Of a stretch of DNA of 64,000 nucleotides, positions 15,501 to 30,690 are shown piece after piece. Source of the stretch: Megachile rotundata (lineage: Eukaryota > Arthropoda > Insecta > Hymenoptera > Megachilidae); contig NW_027473318.1 of the NCBI RefSeq assembly GCF_050947335.1, forward strand, positions 4,030,001 through 4,094,000. The letters run 5' to 3'. The position numbers and the translations under genes are program-made. The notes under the pieces are model-generated. The model was not told where the DNA came from and made no database searches. It saw only the letters and a program-made list of their open reading frames with translations. The stretch's first letter is position 1. Each line of letters starts with the position of its first letter.

Positions 15501-18500
15501 TGTGATTGTATGATTGTGATTGTATGATTGTGATTGTATGATTGTGATTGTATGATTGTGATTGTACGATTGTGATTGTATGATTGTGATTGTATGATTA
15601 TGATTGTATGATTGTGATTGCATGATTGTGATTGTATGAATGTGATTGCATGAATTTGAATGTATGATTGTGATTGTATGATTGTGATTGTATGATTGTG
15701 ATTGTATGATTGTGATTGTATGATTGTGATTGTATGATTGTGATTGTATGATTGTGATTGTATGATTGTGATTGTATGATTGTGATTGTATGATTGTGAT
15801 TGTATGATTGTGATTGTATGATTGTGATAGTATGATTGTGATTGTATGATTGTGATTGTATGATTGTGATTGTATGATTATGATTGTGTGATTGTGATTG
15901 CATGATTGTGATTGTATGATTGTGATTGCATGATTTTGAATGTATGATTGTGATTGTATGATTGTGATTGTATGATTGTGATTGTATGATTGTAATTGTA
16001 TGATTGTGATTGTATGATTGTGATTGTATGATTGTGATTGTATGATTGTGATTGTATGATTGTATTTGGGAGATTGTAATTGTATGATTGCGATTGTATG
16101 ATTGTGATGGTATGATTGCGATTGTATGATTGCGATTGTATGATTGTGATGTATGATTGTAATTGTATGATTATGATTGTATGATTGTGATTGTATGATT
16201 GTGATTGTATGATTGTGATTGTATGATTGTATTTGGGAGATTGTATTTGGGAGATTGCATTTGGGAGATTGTAATTGTATGATTGCGATTGTATGATTGT
16301 GATTGTATGATTGCGATTGTATGATTGTGATTGTAGAATTGTGATGGTATGATTGTGATGGTATGATTGTGATGGTATGGTTGTGATTGTATGATTGCGA
16401 TCGTCTGATTGTGATTGTATGATTATGATTGTATGATTGTGATTTTATGATTGCGATTGTATGATTGTGATTGTATGATTATGATTGTATTTTTGTGATT
16501 TTATGATTGTGATTGTATGATTGTGATTGTGTGATTGTGATTGTATGATTGTGATTGTATGATTGCGATTGTATGAATGCGATTGTATGATTGTGATTGC
16601 ATAATTGTGATTGTATGATTGTGATTGTATGATTGTGATTGTATGATTGTGATTGTATGATTGTTATTGTATGACTGTGATTGTATGATTGTGATTGTAT
16701 GATTGTGATAGTATGATTGTGAAAGTATGATTGTGATTGTATGATTGTGATTGTATGATTGTGATTGTATGATTGTGATTGTATGATTGTGATTGTCTGA
16801 TTGTGGTTGTGCGATTGTGATTGTACGATTGTGATTGTACGATTGTGATAGTATGATTGTGATTGAATGATTGTGATTGTATGATTGTGATTGTATGATT
16901 GCGATTGTATGATTGTGATTGTATGATTGTGATGTATGATTGTAATTGTATGATTATGATTGTATGATTGTGATTGTATGATTGAGATTGTATGATTGTG
17001 ATTGTATGATTGCGATTGTATGATTGTGATTGTATGATTGTGATGTATGATTGTAATTGTATGATTATGATTGTATGATTGTGATTGTATGATTGAGATT
17101 GTATGATTGTGATTGTATGATTGCGATTGTATGATTGTGATTGTATGATTGCGATTGTATGATTGTGATTGTATGATTGTGATGTATGATTGTAATTGTA
17201 TGATTATGATTGTATGATTGTGATTGTATGATTGAGATTGTATGATTGTGATTGTATGATTGTGATTGCATGATTGTGACTGTATGATTGTGATTGTATG
17301 TTTGTGATTGTATGATTGAGATTGTATGATTGTGACTGTATGATTGTGATTGCATGATTTTGAATGTATGATTGTGATTGTATGATTGTGATTGTATGAT
17401 TGTGATTGTATGATTGTGATTGTATGATTGTGATTATATGATTGTGATTGTATGTTTGTGATTGTATGATTGAGATTGTATGATTGTGATTGTATGATTG
17501 CGATTGTATGATTGTGATTGTATGATTGCGATTGTATGATTGTGATTGTATGATTGCGATTGTATGATTGTGATTGTATGATTGTGATGTATGATTGTAA
17601 TTGTATGATTGCGATGTATGACTGTAATTGTATGATTGTGATTGCATGATTTTGAATGTATGATTGTGATTGTATGATTGTGATTGTATGATTGTGATTG
17701 TATGATTCTGATTGTATGGTTGTGATTGTATGATTGTGATTGTATGATTGTGATAGTATGATTGTGATTGTATGATTGTGATTGTATGATTGTGATTGTA
17801 TGATTGTATTTGGGAGATTGTATTTGGGAGATTGTATTTTGGAGATTGTAATTGTATGATTGCGATTGTATGATTGTGATTGTATGATTGCGATTGTATG
17901 ATTGTGATTGTATGATTGTGATGTATGATTGTAATTGTATGATTATGATTGTATGATTGTGATTGTATGATTGTCATGGTATGATTGTGATGGTATGATT
18001 GTGATTGTATGATTGCGATCGTATAACTGTGATTGTATGATTATGATTGTATGATTGTGATTGTATGATTGTGATTTTACGATTGTGATTGTATGTTTAT
18101 GATTGTATTTTTGTGATTTTATGATTGTGATTGTATGATTGTGATTGTATGATTGTGATTGTATGATTGCGATTGTATGAATGCGACTGTATGATTGTGA
18201 TTGCATAATTGTGATTGTATGATTGTGATTGTATGATTGTGATTGTATGATTGTGATTGTATGATTGTGATTGTATGATTGTGATTGTATGAATGCGATT
18301 GTATGATTGTGATTGCATAATTGTGATTGTATGATTGTGATTGTATGATTGCGATTGTATGATTGTGATTGTATGATTGTGATGTATGATTGTAATTGTA
18401 TGATTATGATTGTATGATTGTGATTGTATGATTGTCATGGTATGATTGTGATGGTATGATTGTGATTGTATGATTGCGATCGTATGATTCTGATTGTATG

Positions 18501-21500
18501 ATTATGGTTGTATGATTGTGATTGTATGATTGCGATTGTATGATTGTGATTGTATGTTTATGATTGTATTTTTGTGATTTTTTGATTGTGATTGTATGAT
18601 TGTGATTGTATGATTGTGATTGTATGATTGCGATTGTATGAATGCGATTGTATGATTGTGATTGCATAATTGTGATTGTATGATTGTGATTGTATGATTG
18701 TGATTGTATGATTGTGATTGTATGATTGTGATTGTATGATTGTGATTGTATGATTGTGATTGTATGATTGTGATTGTATGAATGCGATTGTATGATTGTG
18801 ATTGCATAATTGTGATTGTATGATTGTGATTGTATGAATGCGATTGTATGATTGTGATTGCATAATTGTGATTGTATGATTGTGATTGTATGATTGTGAT
18901 TGTATGTTTGCGATTGTATGATTGTGATGTTATGATTGTGATTGTATGATTGTGATTGTATGATTGTGATTGTATGAGTGTGATTGTCTGATTGTGGTTG
19001 TGCGTTTGTGATTGTACGATTGTGAATGTACGATTGTGATTGTATGATTGTGGTTGTATGAATATGATTGTATGATTGTGATTGCATGATTGTGATTGTA
19101 TGATTGTGATTGTATGATTGTGATTGTATGATTGTGATTGTATGATTGTGATTGTCTGATTGTGGTTGTGCGATTGTGATTGTATGATTGTGATTCTGTG
19201 ATTGTGATTGTATGATTGTGATTGTATGATTGTGATTGTATGCTTGTGACTGTATGTCTGTGTTTGTATGATTGTGATTGTACGATTGTGATTGTATGAT
19301 TGTGATTGTATGATTGTGATTGTATGATTGTCAAAGTATGATTGTGATCCTATGATTGTGATTGTATGATTGCGATTGTATGATTGTGATTGTATGATTG
19401 TGATGTATGATTTTAATTGTATGATTATGATTGTATGATTGTGATTGTATGATTGTGATGGTATGATTGTGATTGTATGATTGCGATTGTATGATTGTGA
19501 TTGTATGATTGTGAAAGTATGATTGTGATTGTATGATTATGATTGTATGATTGTGATTGTATGATTGTGATTGTATGATTGTGAAAGTATGATTGTGATT
19601 GTATGATTATGATTGTATGATTGTGATTGTATGATTGTGATTGTATGATTGTGATTGTATGATTGTGATTGTATGATTGTATTTGGGGGATTGTATTTCG
19701 GAGATTGTAATTGTATGATTGCGATTGTATGATTGTGATTGTATGATTGCGATTGTATGATTGTGATTGTATGATTGTGATGTATGATTGTAATTGTATG
19801 ATTATGATTGTATGATTGTGATTGTATGATTGAGATTGTATGATTGTGATTGTATGATTGCGATTGTATGATTGTGATTGTATGATTGCGATTGTATGAT
19901 TGTGATTGTATGATTGTGATGTATGATTGTAATTGTATGATTATGATTGTATGATTGTGATTGTATGATTGAGATTGTATGATTGTGATTGTATGATTGC
20001 GATTGTATGTTTGCGATTGTATGATTGTGATTGTATGATTGTGATTGTACGATTGTGATTGTACGACTGTGATTGTATGATTGTGATAGTATGATTGTGA
20101 TTGTATGACTGTGATTGTATGACTGTGATTGTATGATTGTGATTGTATGATTGTGATTGTATGATTGTGATGTATGATTGTAATTGTATGATTATGATTG
20201 TATGATTGTGATTGTATGATTGTGATAGAATGATTGTGATTGAATGATTGTGATTGTATGATTGTGATTGTATGATTGTGATTGTTTGATTGTATTTGGG
20301 AGATTGTATTTGGGAGATTGTAATTGTATGATTGCGATTGTATGATTGTGATTGTATGATTGCGATTGTATGATTGTGATTGTATGATTGTGATGTATGA
20401 TTGTAATTGTATGATTATGATTGTATGACTGTGATTGTATGACTGTGATTGTATGATTGTGATTGAATGATTGTGATTGTATGATTGTGATTGTATGATT
20501 GTGATTGTTTGATTGTATTTGGGAGATTGTATTTGGGAGATTGTAATTGTATGATTGCGATTGTATGATTGTGACTGTATGATTGCGATTGTATGATTGT
20601 GATTGTATGATTGTGATGTACGATTGTAATTGTATGATTGCGATGTATGACTGTAATTGTATGATTGTGATTGTATGATTGTGATTGTATGATTGTGATT
20701 GTATGATTGTGATAGTATGATTGTGATTGTATGATTGTGACTGTATGATTGTGATTGTATGATTGTATTTGGGAGATTGTATTTGGGAGATTGTATTTGG
20801 GAGATTGTAACTGTATGATTGCGATTGTATGATTGTGATTGTATGATTGCGATTGTATGATTGCGATTGTATGATTGTGATGTATGATTGTAATTGTATG
20901 ATTATGATTGTATGATTTTGATTGTATGATTGTGATTGTATGATTGTATTTGGGAGATTGTATTTGGGAGATTGTATATGGGAGATTGTAATTGTATGAT
21001 TGCGATTGTATGATTGTGATTGTATGATTGCGATTGTATGATTGTGATTGTATGATTGTGATGTATGATTGTAATTGTATGATTATGATTGTATGATTGT
21101 GATTTTATGATTGTGATGGTATGATTGTGATGGTATGATTGTGATGGTATGATTGTGATTGTATGATTGCGATCGTGTGATTGTGATTCTATGATTATGA
21201 TTGTATGATTGTGATTGTATGATTGCGATTGTATGATTGTGATTGTATGATTATGATTGTATTTTTGTGATTTTATGATTGTGATTGTATGATTGTGATT
21301 GTATGATTGTGATTGTATGATTGCGATTGTATGATTGTGATTGTATGATTGCGATTGTATGATTGTGATTGTATGATTGTGATTGTATGATTGTGATTGT
21401 ATGATTGTGATTGTATGATTGTGATTGTATGATTGTGATTGTATGATTGTGATTGTATGATTGTGATTGTATGATTGTGAAAGTATGATTTTGATTGTAT

Positions 21501-21775
21501 GATTGTGATTGTATGATTGTGATTGTATGATTGTGATTGTATGAGTGTGATTGACTGATTGTGGTTGTGCGATTGTGATTGTACGATTGTGATTGTACGA
21601 TTGTGATTGTATGATTATTATTGTATTTTTGTGATTTTATGATTGTGATTGTATGATTGTGATTGTGTGATTGTGATTGTATGATTGTGATTGTATGATT
21701 GCGATTGTATGAATGCGATTGTATGATTGTGCTTGTATGATTGTGATGTATGATTGTAATTGTATGATTATGATT
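12515..21775 (+). repeat. HOR block P, copy 2 (near-identical to copy 1)
   Basis: The block begins where copy-1-like sequence restarts after gtgcttgtatgattgtgatg (near 12470) and ends at the matching gtgcttg near 21730. It repeats the full marker order of copy 1. Differences seen include 13339 (g for t), 13664 (t for c), 15996 (t for c), 17840 (t for g) and 20621 (c for t), plus one 14-bp unit missing in the run near 15665-15825. Such near-identity over 9 kb of simple repeat implies a very recent duplication or ongoing homogenisation. An assembly duplication is the alternative. Confidence 0.88.
15403..15458 (+). repeat. Four-unit GGGAG cluster, P copy 2
   Basis: Exact counterpart of the P copy 1 cluster at +9275, including the tttcggag first unit. 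Confidence 0.92.
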
Positions 21776-21822
21776 GTATGATTGTGATTTTATGATTGTG
21801 ATGGTATGATTGTGATTGTATG

Positions 21823-21837
21823 ATTGCGATCTGTATG
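21823..21837 (+). repeat. 15-bp insertion variant unit, Q copy 1
   Basis: attgcgatctgtatg has one extra base compared with attgcgatcgtatg. It is the only kind of 15-bp unit I noticed, and recurs at 40257-40271 at the same place in Q copy 2. This shared derived marker supports common descent of the two Q blocks. Confidence 0.85.
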
Positions 21838-23579
21838 ATTGTGATTGTATGATTATGATTGTATGATTGTGATTGTACGATTGCGATTGTATGATTGTGA
21901 TTGTATGATTATGATTGTATTTTTGTGATTATATGATTGTGATTGTATGTTTGTGATTGTATTATTGTGATTGTCTGATTGTGGTTGTGCGATTGTGATT
22001 GTACGATTGTGATTGTACGATTGTGATTGTATGATTGTGATTGTATGATAATGATTGTATGATTGTGATTGCATGATTGTGATTGTATGATTGTGATTGC
22101 ATGATTTTGAATGTATGATTGTGATTGTATGACTGTGATTGTATGATTGTGATTGTATGATTGTAATTGTATGATTGTGATTGTATGATTGTGATTGTAT
22201 GATTGTGATTGTATGATTGTGATTGTATGATTGTATTTGGGAGATTGTAATTGTATGATTGCGATTGTATGATTGTGATGGTATGATTGCGATTGTATGA
22301 TTGCGATTGTATGATTGTGATGTATGATTGTAATTGTATGATTATGATTGTATGATTGTGATTGTATGATTGTGATTGTATGATTGTATTTGGGAGATTG
22401 TATTTGGGAGATTGCATTTGGGAGATTGTAATTGTATGATTGCGATTGTATGATTGTGATTGTATGATTGCGATTGTATGATTGTGATTGTATAATTGTG
22501 ATTGTATGATTGTGATTGTGTGATTGTATTTGGGAAATTGTATTTGGGAGATTGTATTTGGGAGATTGTAATTGCATGATTGCGATTGTATGATTGTGAT
22601 TGTATGACTGCGATTGTATGATTGTGATTGTATGATTGCGATGTATGACTGTAATTGTATGATTATGATTGTATGATTGCGATTGTATGATTGTGATTGT
22701 ATAATTGTGATTGTATGATTGTATTTGGGAGATTGTAATTGTATGATTGCGATTGTATGATTGTGATGGTATGATTGCGATTGTATGATTGCGATTGTAT
22801 GATTGTGATGTATGATTGTAATTGTATGATTATGATTGTATGATTGTGATTGTATGATTGTGATTGTATGATTGTGATTGTATGGTTGTATTTGGGAGAT
22901 TGTATTTGGGAGATTGCATTTGGGAGATTGTAATTGTATGATTGTGATTGTATGATTGTGATTGTATGATTGCGATTGTATGATTGTGATTGTATAATTG
23001 TGATGGTATGATTGTGATGGTATGGTTGTGATTGTATGATTGCGATCGTCTGATTGTGATTGTATGATTATGATTGTATGATTGTGATTGTATGATTGCG
23101 ATTGTATGATTGTGATTGTATGATTATGATTGTATTTTTGTGATTTTATGATTGTGATTGTATGATTGTGATTGTGTGATTGTGATTGTATGATTGTGAT
23201 TGTATGATTGCGATTGTATGAATGCGATTGTATGATTGTGATTGCATAATTGTGATTGTATGATTGTGATTGTATGATTGTGATTGTATGATTGTGATTG
23301 TATGATTGTTATTGTATGACTGTGATTGTATGATTGTGATTGTATGATTGTGATAGTATGATTGTGAAAGTATGATTGTGATTGTATGATTGTGATTGTA
23401 TGATTGTGATTGTATGATTGTGATTGTCTGATTGTGGTTGTGCGATTGTGATTGTACGATTGTGATTGTACGATTGTGATTGTACGATTGTGATTGTACG
23501 ATTGTGATTGTATGATTATGATTGTATGATTGTGATTGCATGATTGTGATTGTATGATTGTGATTGTATGATTGTATTT

Positions 23580-25046
23580 GGGAGATTGTATTTGTGCGAT
23601 TGTGATTGTACGATTGTGATTGTCTGAATATGGTTGTGCGATTGTGATTGTACGATTGTGATTGTACGATTGTGATTGTACGATTGTGATTGTATGATTA
23701 TGATTGTATGATTGTGATTGCATGATTGTGATTGTATGATTGTGATTGCATGATTTTGAATGTATGATTGTGATTGTATGATTGTGATTGTATGATTGTG
23801 ATTGTATGATTGTGATTGTATGATTGTGATTGTATGATTGTGATTGTATGATTGTGATAGTATGATTGTGATTGTATGACTGTGATTGTATGATTGTGAT
23901 TGTATGATTGTGATTGTATGATTGTGATTGTATGATTGTATTTGGGAGATTGTATTTGGGAGATTGTATTTGGGAGATTGTAATTGTATGATTGCGATTG
24001 TATGATTGTGATTGTATGATTGCGATTGTATGATTGTGATTGTATGATTGTGATTGTATGATTGTGATTGTATGATTGTGATTGTATGATCGTATTTGGG
24101 GGATTGTATTTCGGAGATTGTAATTGTATGATTGCGATTGTATGATTGTGATTGTATGATTGCGATTGTATGATTGTGATTGTATGATTGTGATGTATGA
24201 TTGTAATTGTATGATTATGATTGTATGATTGTGATTGTATGATTGAGATTGTATGATTGTGATTGTATGATTGCGATTGTATGTTTGCGATTGTATGATT
24301 GTGATTGTATGATTGTGATTGTACGATTGTGATTGTACGATTGTGATTGTATGATTGTGATAGTATGATTGTGATTGTATGACTGTGATTGTATGACTGT
24401 GATTGTATGATTGTGATTGTATGATTGTGATTGTATGGTTGTGATGTATGATTGTAATTGTATGATTATGATTGTATGATTGTGATTGTATGATTGTGAT
24501 AGAATGATTGTGATTGAATGATTGTGATTGTATGATTGTGATTGTATGATTGTGATTGTTTGATTGTATTTGGGAGATTGTATTTGGGAGATTGTGATTG
24601 TACGATTGTGATTGTCTGAATATGGTTGTGCGATTGTGATTGTACGATTGTGATTGTACGATTGTGATTGTACGATTGTGATTGTATGATTATGATTGTA
24701 TGATTGTGATTGCATGATTGTGATTGTATGATTGTGATTGCATGATTTTGAATGTATGATTGTGATTGTATGATTGTGATTGTATGATTGTGATTGTATG
24801 ATTGTGATTGTATGATTGTGATTGTATGATTGTGATTGTATGATTGTGATTGTATGATTGTGATAGTATGATTGTGATTGTATGACTGTGATTGTATGAT
24901 TGTGATTGTATGATTGTGATTGTATGATTGTGATTGTATGATTGTATTTGGGAGATTGTATTTGGGAGATTGTATTTGGGAGATTGTAATTGTATGATTG
25001 CGATTGTATGATTGTGATTGTATGATTGCGATTGTATGATTGTGAT
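23580..25046 (+). repeat. Roughly 450-bp segment repeated at 992-bp spacing
   Basis: The variant gaatatggttgtgcg occurs at 23626 and 24618, followed by the same order of tacg units, gcatgattttgaatg and a triple TGTATTTGGGAGAT cluster. 992 = 71x14-2 with two 13-bp units between. The match ends near 24040 and 25046. Q copy 2 has only one gaatatgg (about 42772). Confidence 0.78.
23587..23600 (+). repeat. Hybrid unit joining two variant contexts
   Basis: tgtatttgtgcgat starts like the GGGAG unit and ends like the gttgtgcgat unit. Two more copies lie at 42523-42536 and 42733-42746. Each sits where a GGGAG cluster abruptly changes into a run of tacgattgtgat units, as expected for a recombination joint inside one unit. 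Confidence 0.75.
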
Positions 25047-27179
25047 TGTATGATTGTGATGTATGATTGTAATTGTATGATTGCGATGTATGACTGTAAT
25101 TGTATGATTGTGATTGTATGATTGTGATTGTATGATTGTGATTGTATGATTGTGATAGTATGATGGTGATTGTATGATTGTGACTGTATGATTGTGATTG
25201 TATGATTGTGATTGTATGATTGCGATTGTATGATTGTGATTGTATGATTGTGATGTATGTTTGTAATTGTATGATTATGATTGTATGACTGTGATTGTAT
25301 GATTGTGATAGAATGATTGTGATTGAATGATTGTGATTGAATGATTGTGATTGTATGATTGTGATTGTATGATTGTGATTGTTTGATTGTATTTGGGAGA
25401 TTGTATTTGGGAGATTGTAATTGTATGATTGCGATTGTATGATTGTGATTGTATGATTGTGATTGTATGATTGCGATTGTATGATAGTGATTGTATGATT
25501 GTGATGTATGTTTGTAATTGTATGATTATGATTGTATGATTGTGATTGTATGATTGAGATTGTATGATTGTGATTGTATGATTGTGATTGCATGATTGTG
25601 ATTGTATGATTGTGATTGTATGATTGTGAAAGTATGATTGTGATCCTATGATTGTGATTGTATGATTGCGATTGTATGATTGTGATTGTATGATTGTGAT
25701 GTATGATTTTAATTGTATGATTATGATTGTATGATTGTGATTGTATGATTGTGATGGTATGATTGTGATTGTATGATTGCGATTGTATGATTGTGATTGT
25801 ATGATTGTGAAAGTATGATTGTGATTGTATGATTATGATTGTATGATTGTGATTGTATGATTGTGATTGTATGATTGTGAAAGTATGATTGTGATTGTAT
25901 GATTATGATTGTATGATTGTGATTGTATGATTGTGATTGTATGATTGTGATTGTATGATTGTGATTGTATGATCGTATTTGGGGGATTGTATTTCGGAGA
26001 TTGTAATTGTATGATTGCAATTGTATGATTGTGATTGTATGATTGCGATTGTATGATTGTGATTGTATGATTGTGATGTATGATTGTAATTGTATGATTA
26101 TGATTGTATGATTGTGATTGTATGATTGAGATTGTATGATTGTGATTGTATGATTGCGATTGTATGATTGTGATTGTATGATTGCGATTGTATGATTGTG
26201 ATTGTATGATTGTGATGTATGATTGTAATTGTATGATTATGATTGTATGATTGTGATTGTATGATTGAGATTGTATGATTGTGATTGTATGATTGCGATT
26301 GTATGTTTGCGATTGTATGATTGTGATTGTATGATTGTGATTGTACGATTGTGATTGTACGATTGTGATTGTATGATTGTGATAGTATGATTGTGATTGT
26401 ATGACTGTGATTGTATGACTGTGATTGTATGATTGTGATTGTATGATTGTGATTGTATGGTTGTGATGTATGATTGTAATTGTATGATTATGATTGTATG
26501 ATTGTGATTGTATGATTGTGATAGAATGATTGTGATTGAATGATTGTGATTGTATGATTGTGATTGTATGATTGTGATTGTTTGATTGTATTTGGGAGAT
26601 TGTATTTGGGAGATTGTAATTGTATGATTGCGATTGTATGATTGTGATTGTATGATTGCGATTGTATGATTGTGATTGTATGATTGTGATGTATGATTGT
26701 AATTGTATGATTATGATTGTATGATTGTGATTGTATGATTGAGATTGTATGATTGTGATTGTATGATTGCGATTGTATGATTGTGATTGTATGATTGCGA
26801 TTGTATGATTGTGATTGTATGATTGTGATGTATGATTGTAATTGTATGATTATGATTGTATGATTGTGATTGTATGATTGAGATTGTATGATTGTGATTG
26901 TATGATTGCGATTGTATGTTTGCGATTGTATGATTGTGATTGTATGATTGTGATTGTACGATTGTGATTGTATGATTGTGATAGTATGATTGTGATTGTA
27001 TGACTGTGATTGTATGACTGTGATTGTATGATTGTGATTGTATGATTGTGATTGTATGATTGTGATGTATGATTGTAATTGTATGATTATGATTGTATGA
27101 TTGTGATTGTCTGATTGTGGTTGTGCGATTGTGATTGTACGATTGTGATTGTACGATTGTGATTGTACGATTGTGATTG

Positions 27180-30100
27180 TATGATTGTGATTGTATGATT
27201 ATGATTGTATGATTGTGATTGCATGATTGTGACTGTATGATTGTATTTGGGAGATTGTATTTGGGAGATTGTATTTGGGAGATTGTAATTGTATGATTGC
27301 AATTGTATGATTGTGATTGTATGATTGTGATTGCATGATTGTGACTGTATGATTGTGATTGTATGATTGTGATTGTATGATTGAGATTGTATGATTGTGA
27401 TTGTATGATTGCGATTGTATGATTGTGATTGTATGATTGCGATTGTATGATTGCGATTGTATGATTGTGATTGTATGATTGTGATTGTATGATTGTGATT
27501 GTATGATTGTGATTGTATGATTGTGATTGCATGATTGTGATTGTCTGATTGTGGTTGTGCGATTGTGATTGTACGATTGTGATTGCACGATTGTGATTGT
27601 ATGATTGTGATTGTATGATTATGATTGTATGATTGTGATTGCATGATTGTGACTGTATGATTGTATTTGGGAGATTGTATTTGGGAGATTGTATTTGGGA
27701 GATTGTAATTGTATGATTGCAATTGTATGATTGTGATTGTATGATCGTGATTGCATGATTGTGACTGTATGATTGTGATTGTATGATTGTGATTGTATGA
27801 TTGAGATTGTATGATTGTGATTGTATGATTGCGATTGTATGATTGTGATTGTATGATTGCGATTGTATGATTGTGATTGTATGATTGTGATGTATGATTG
27901 TAATTGTATGATTATGATTGTATGATTGTGACTGTATGATTGTGATTGTATGATTGTATTTGGCAGATTGTATTTGGGAGATTGTATTTGGGAGATTGTA
28001 ATTGTATGATTGCGATTGTATGATTGTGATTGTATGATTGCGATTGTATGATTGTGATTGTTTGATTGTGATGTATGATTGTAATTGTATGATTATGATT
28101 GTATGATTGTGATTGTATGATTGTGATGGTATGATTGTGATGGTATGATTGTGATTGTATGATTGCGATCGTATGATTGTGATTGTATGATTATGATTGT
28201 ATGATTGTGATTGTATGATTGCGATTGTATGATTGTGATTGTATGATTATGATTGTATTTTTGTGATTTTATGATTGTGATTGTATGATTGTGATTGTAT
28301 GATTGTGATAGTATGATTGTGGAAGTATGATTGTGATTGTATGATTATGATTGTATGATTGTGATTGTATGATTGTGATTGTATGATTGTGATTGTATGA
28401 TTGTGATTGTATGATCGTATTTGGGGGATTGTATTTCGGAGATTGTAATTGTATGATTGCGATTGTATGATTGTGATTGTATGATTGCGATTGTATGATT
28501 GTGATTGTATGATTGTGATGTATGATTGTAATTGTATGATTATGATTGTATGATTGTGATTGTATGATTGAGATTGTATGATTGTGATTGTATGATTGCG
28601 ATTGTATGATTGTGATTGTATGATTGCGATTGTATGATTGTGATTGTATGATTGTGATGTATGATTGTAATTGTATGATTATGATTGTATGATTGTGATT
28701 GTATGATTGAGATTGTATGATTGTGATTGTATGATTGCGATTGTATGTTTGCGATTGTATGATTGTGATTGTATGATTGTGATTGTACGATTGTGATTGT
28801 ACGATTGTGATTGTATGATTGTGATAGTATGATTGTGATTGTATGACTGTGATTGTATGACTGTGATTGTATGATTGTGATTGTATGATTGTGATTGTAT
28901 GGTTGTGATGTATGATTGTAATTGTATGATTATGATTGTATGATTGTGATTGTATGATTGTGATAGCATGATTGCGATTGAATGATTGTGATTGTATGAT
29001 TGTGATTGTATGATTGTGATTGTATGATTGTGATTGTTTGATTGTATTTGGGAGATTGTATTTGGGAGATTGTAGTTGTATGATTGCGATTGTATGATTG
29101 TGATTGTATGATTGCGATTGTATGATTGTGATTGTATGATTGTGATGTATGATTGTAATTGTATGATTATGATTGTATGATTGTGATTGTATGATTGAGA
29201 TTGTATGATTGTGATTGTATGATTGCGATTGTATGATTGTGATTGTATGATTGCGATTGTATGATTGTGATGTATGATTGTAATTGTATGATTATGATTG
29301 TATGATTGTGATTGTATGATTGTGATAGAATGATTGCGATTGAATGATTGTGATTGTATGATTGTGATTGTATGATTGAGATTGTATGATTGTGATTGTA
29401 TGATTGCGATTGTATGTTTGCGATTGTATGATTGTGATTGTATGATTGTGATTGTACGATTGTGATTGTATGATTGTGATAGTATGATTGTGATTGTATG
29501 ACTGTGATTGTAGGACTGTGATTGTACGATTGTGATTGTATGATTGTGATTGTATGATTATGATTGTATGATTGTGATTGCATGATTGTGACTGTATGAT
29601 TGTATTTGGGAGATTGTATTTGGGAGATTGTATTTGGGAGATTGTAATTGTATGATTGCAATTGTATGATTGTGATTGTATGGTTGTGATTGCATGATTG
29701 TGACTGTATGATTGTGATTGTATGATTGTGATTGTATGATTGAGATTGTATGATTGTGATTGTATGATTGCGATTGTATGATTGTGATTGTATGATTGCG
29801 ATTGTATGATTGCGATTGTATGATTGTGATTGTATGATTGTGATTGTATGATTGTGATTGTATGATTGTGATTGTATGATTGTGATTGCATGATTGTGAT
29901 TGTCTGATTGTGGTTGTGCGATTGTGATTGTACGATTGTGATTGTACGATTGTGATTGTATGATTGTGATTGTATGATTATGATTGTATGATTGTGATTG
30001 CATGATTGTGACTGTATGATTGTATTTGGGAGATTGTATTTGGGAGATTGTATTTGGGAGATTGTAATTGTATGATTGCAATTGTATGATTGTGATTGTA

Positions 30101-30690
30101 TGATCGTGATTGCATGATTGTGACTGTATGATTGTGATTGTATGATTGTGATTGTATGATTGAGATTGTATGATTGTGATTGTATGATTGCGATTGTATG
30201 ATTGTGATTGTATGATTGCGATTGTATGATTGTGATTGTATGATTGTGATGTATGATTGTAATTGTATGATTATGATTGTATGATTGTGACTGTATGATT
30301 GTGATTGTATGATTGTATTTGGCAGATTGTATTTGGGAGATTGTATTTGGGAGATTGTAATTGTATGATTGCGATTGTATGATTGTGATTGTATGATTGC
30401 GATTGTATGATTGTGATTGTTTGATTGTGATGTATGATTGTAATTGTATGATTATGATTGTATGATTGTGATTGTATGATTGTGATGGTATGATTGTGAT
30501 GGTATGATTGTGATTGTATGATTGCGATCGTATGATTGTGATTGTATGATTATGATTGTATGATTGTGATTGTATGATTGCGATTGTATGATTGTGATTG
30601 TATGATTATGATTGTATTTTTGTGATTTTATGATTGTGATTGTATGATTGTGATTGTATGATTGTGATAGTATGATTGTGATTGTATGAC
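27180..30690 (+). repeat. Roughly 1.1 kb segment repeated at 2359-bp spacing
   Basis: Q-end and P-start markers appear twice: gatcgtgattgca (27744/30103) and tttggcag (27959/30318). 2359 = 169x14-7, and seven 13-bp units lie between. The first copy breaks off near 28325, where gtggaagtatg is followed by earlier Q sequence. The second continues into P copy 3. This looks like a replay of the Q-end, P-start transition. Confidence 0.8.

Larger units (their letters stand above)
21776..30289 (+). repeat. HOR block Q, copy 1 (about 8.5 kb accessory block)
   Basis: This block follows P copy 2 and reappears after P copy 3 with offsets of 18434, 18420, 18126 and finally 19325, reflecting internal gains and losses of whole units. 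Markers include the 15-bp unit at 21823-21837, gaatatgg at 23626 and 24618, gatcct at 25642, and tttgggggattg at about 25979. Internal duplications with 992 and 2359 bp spacing are described separately. It ends at the tttggcag marker (30318), which introduces the next P block. No genes seen. Confidence 0.8.
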
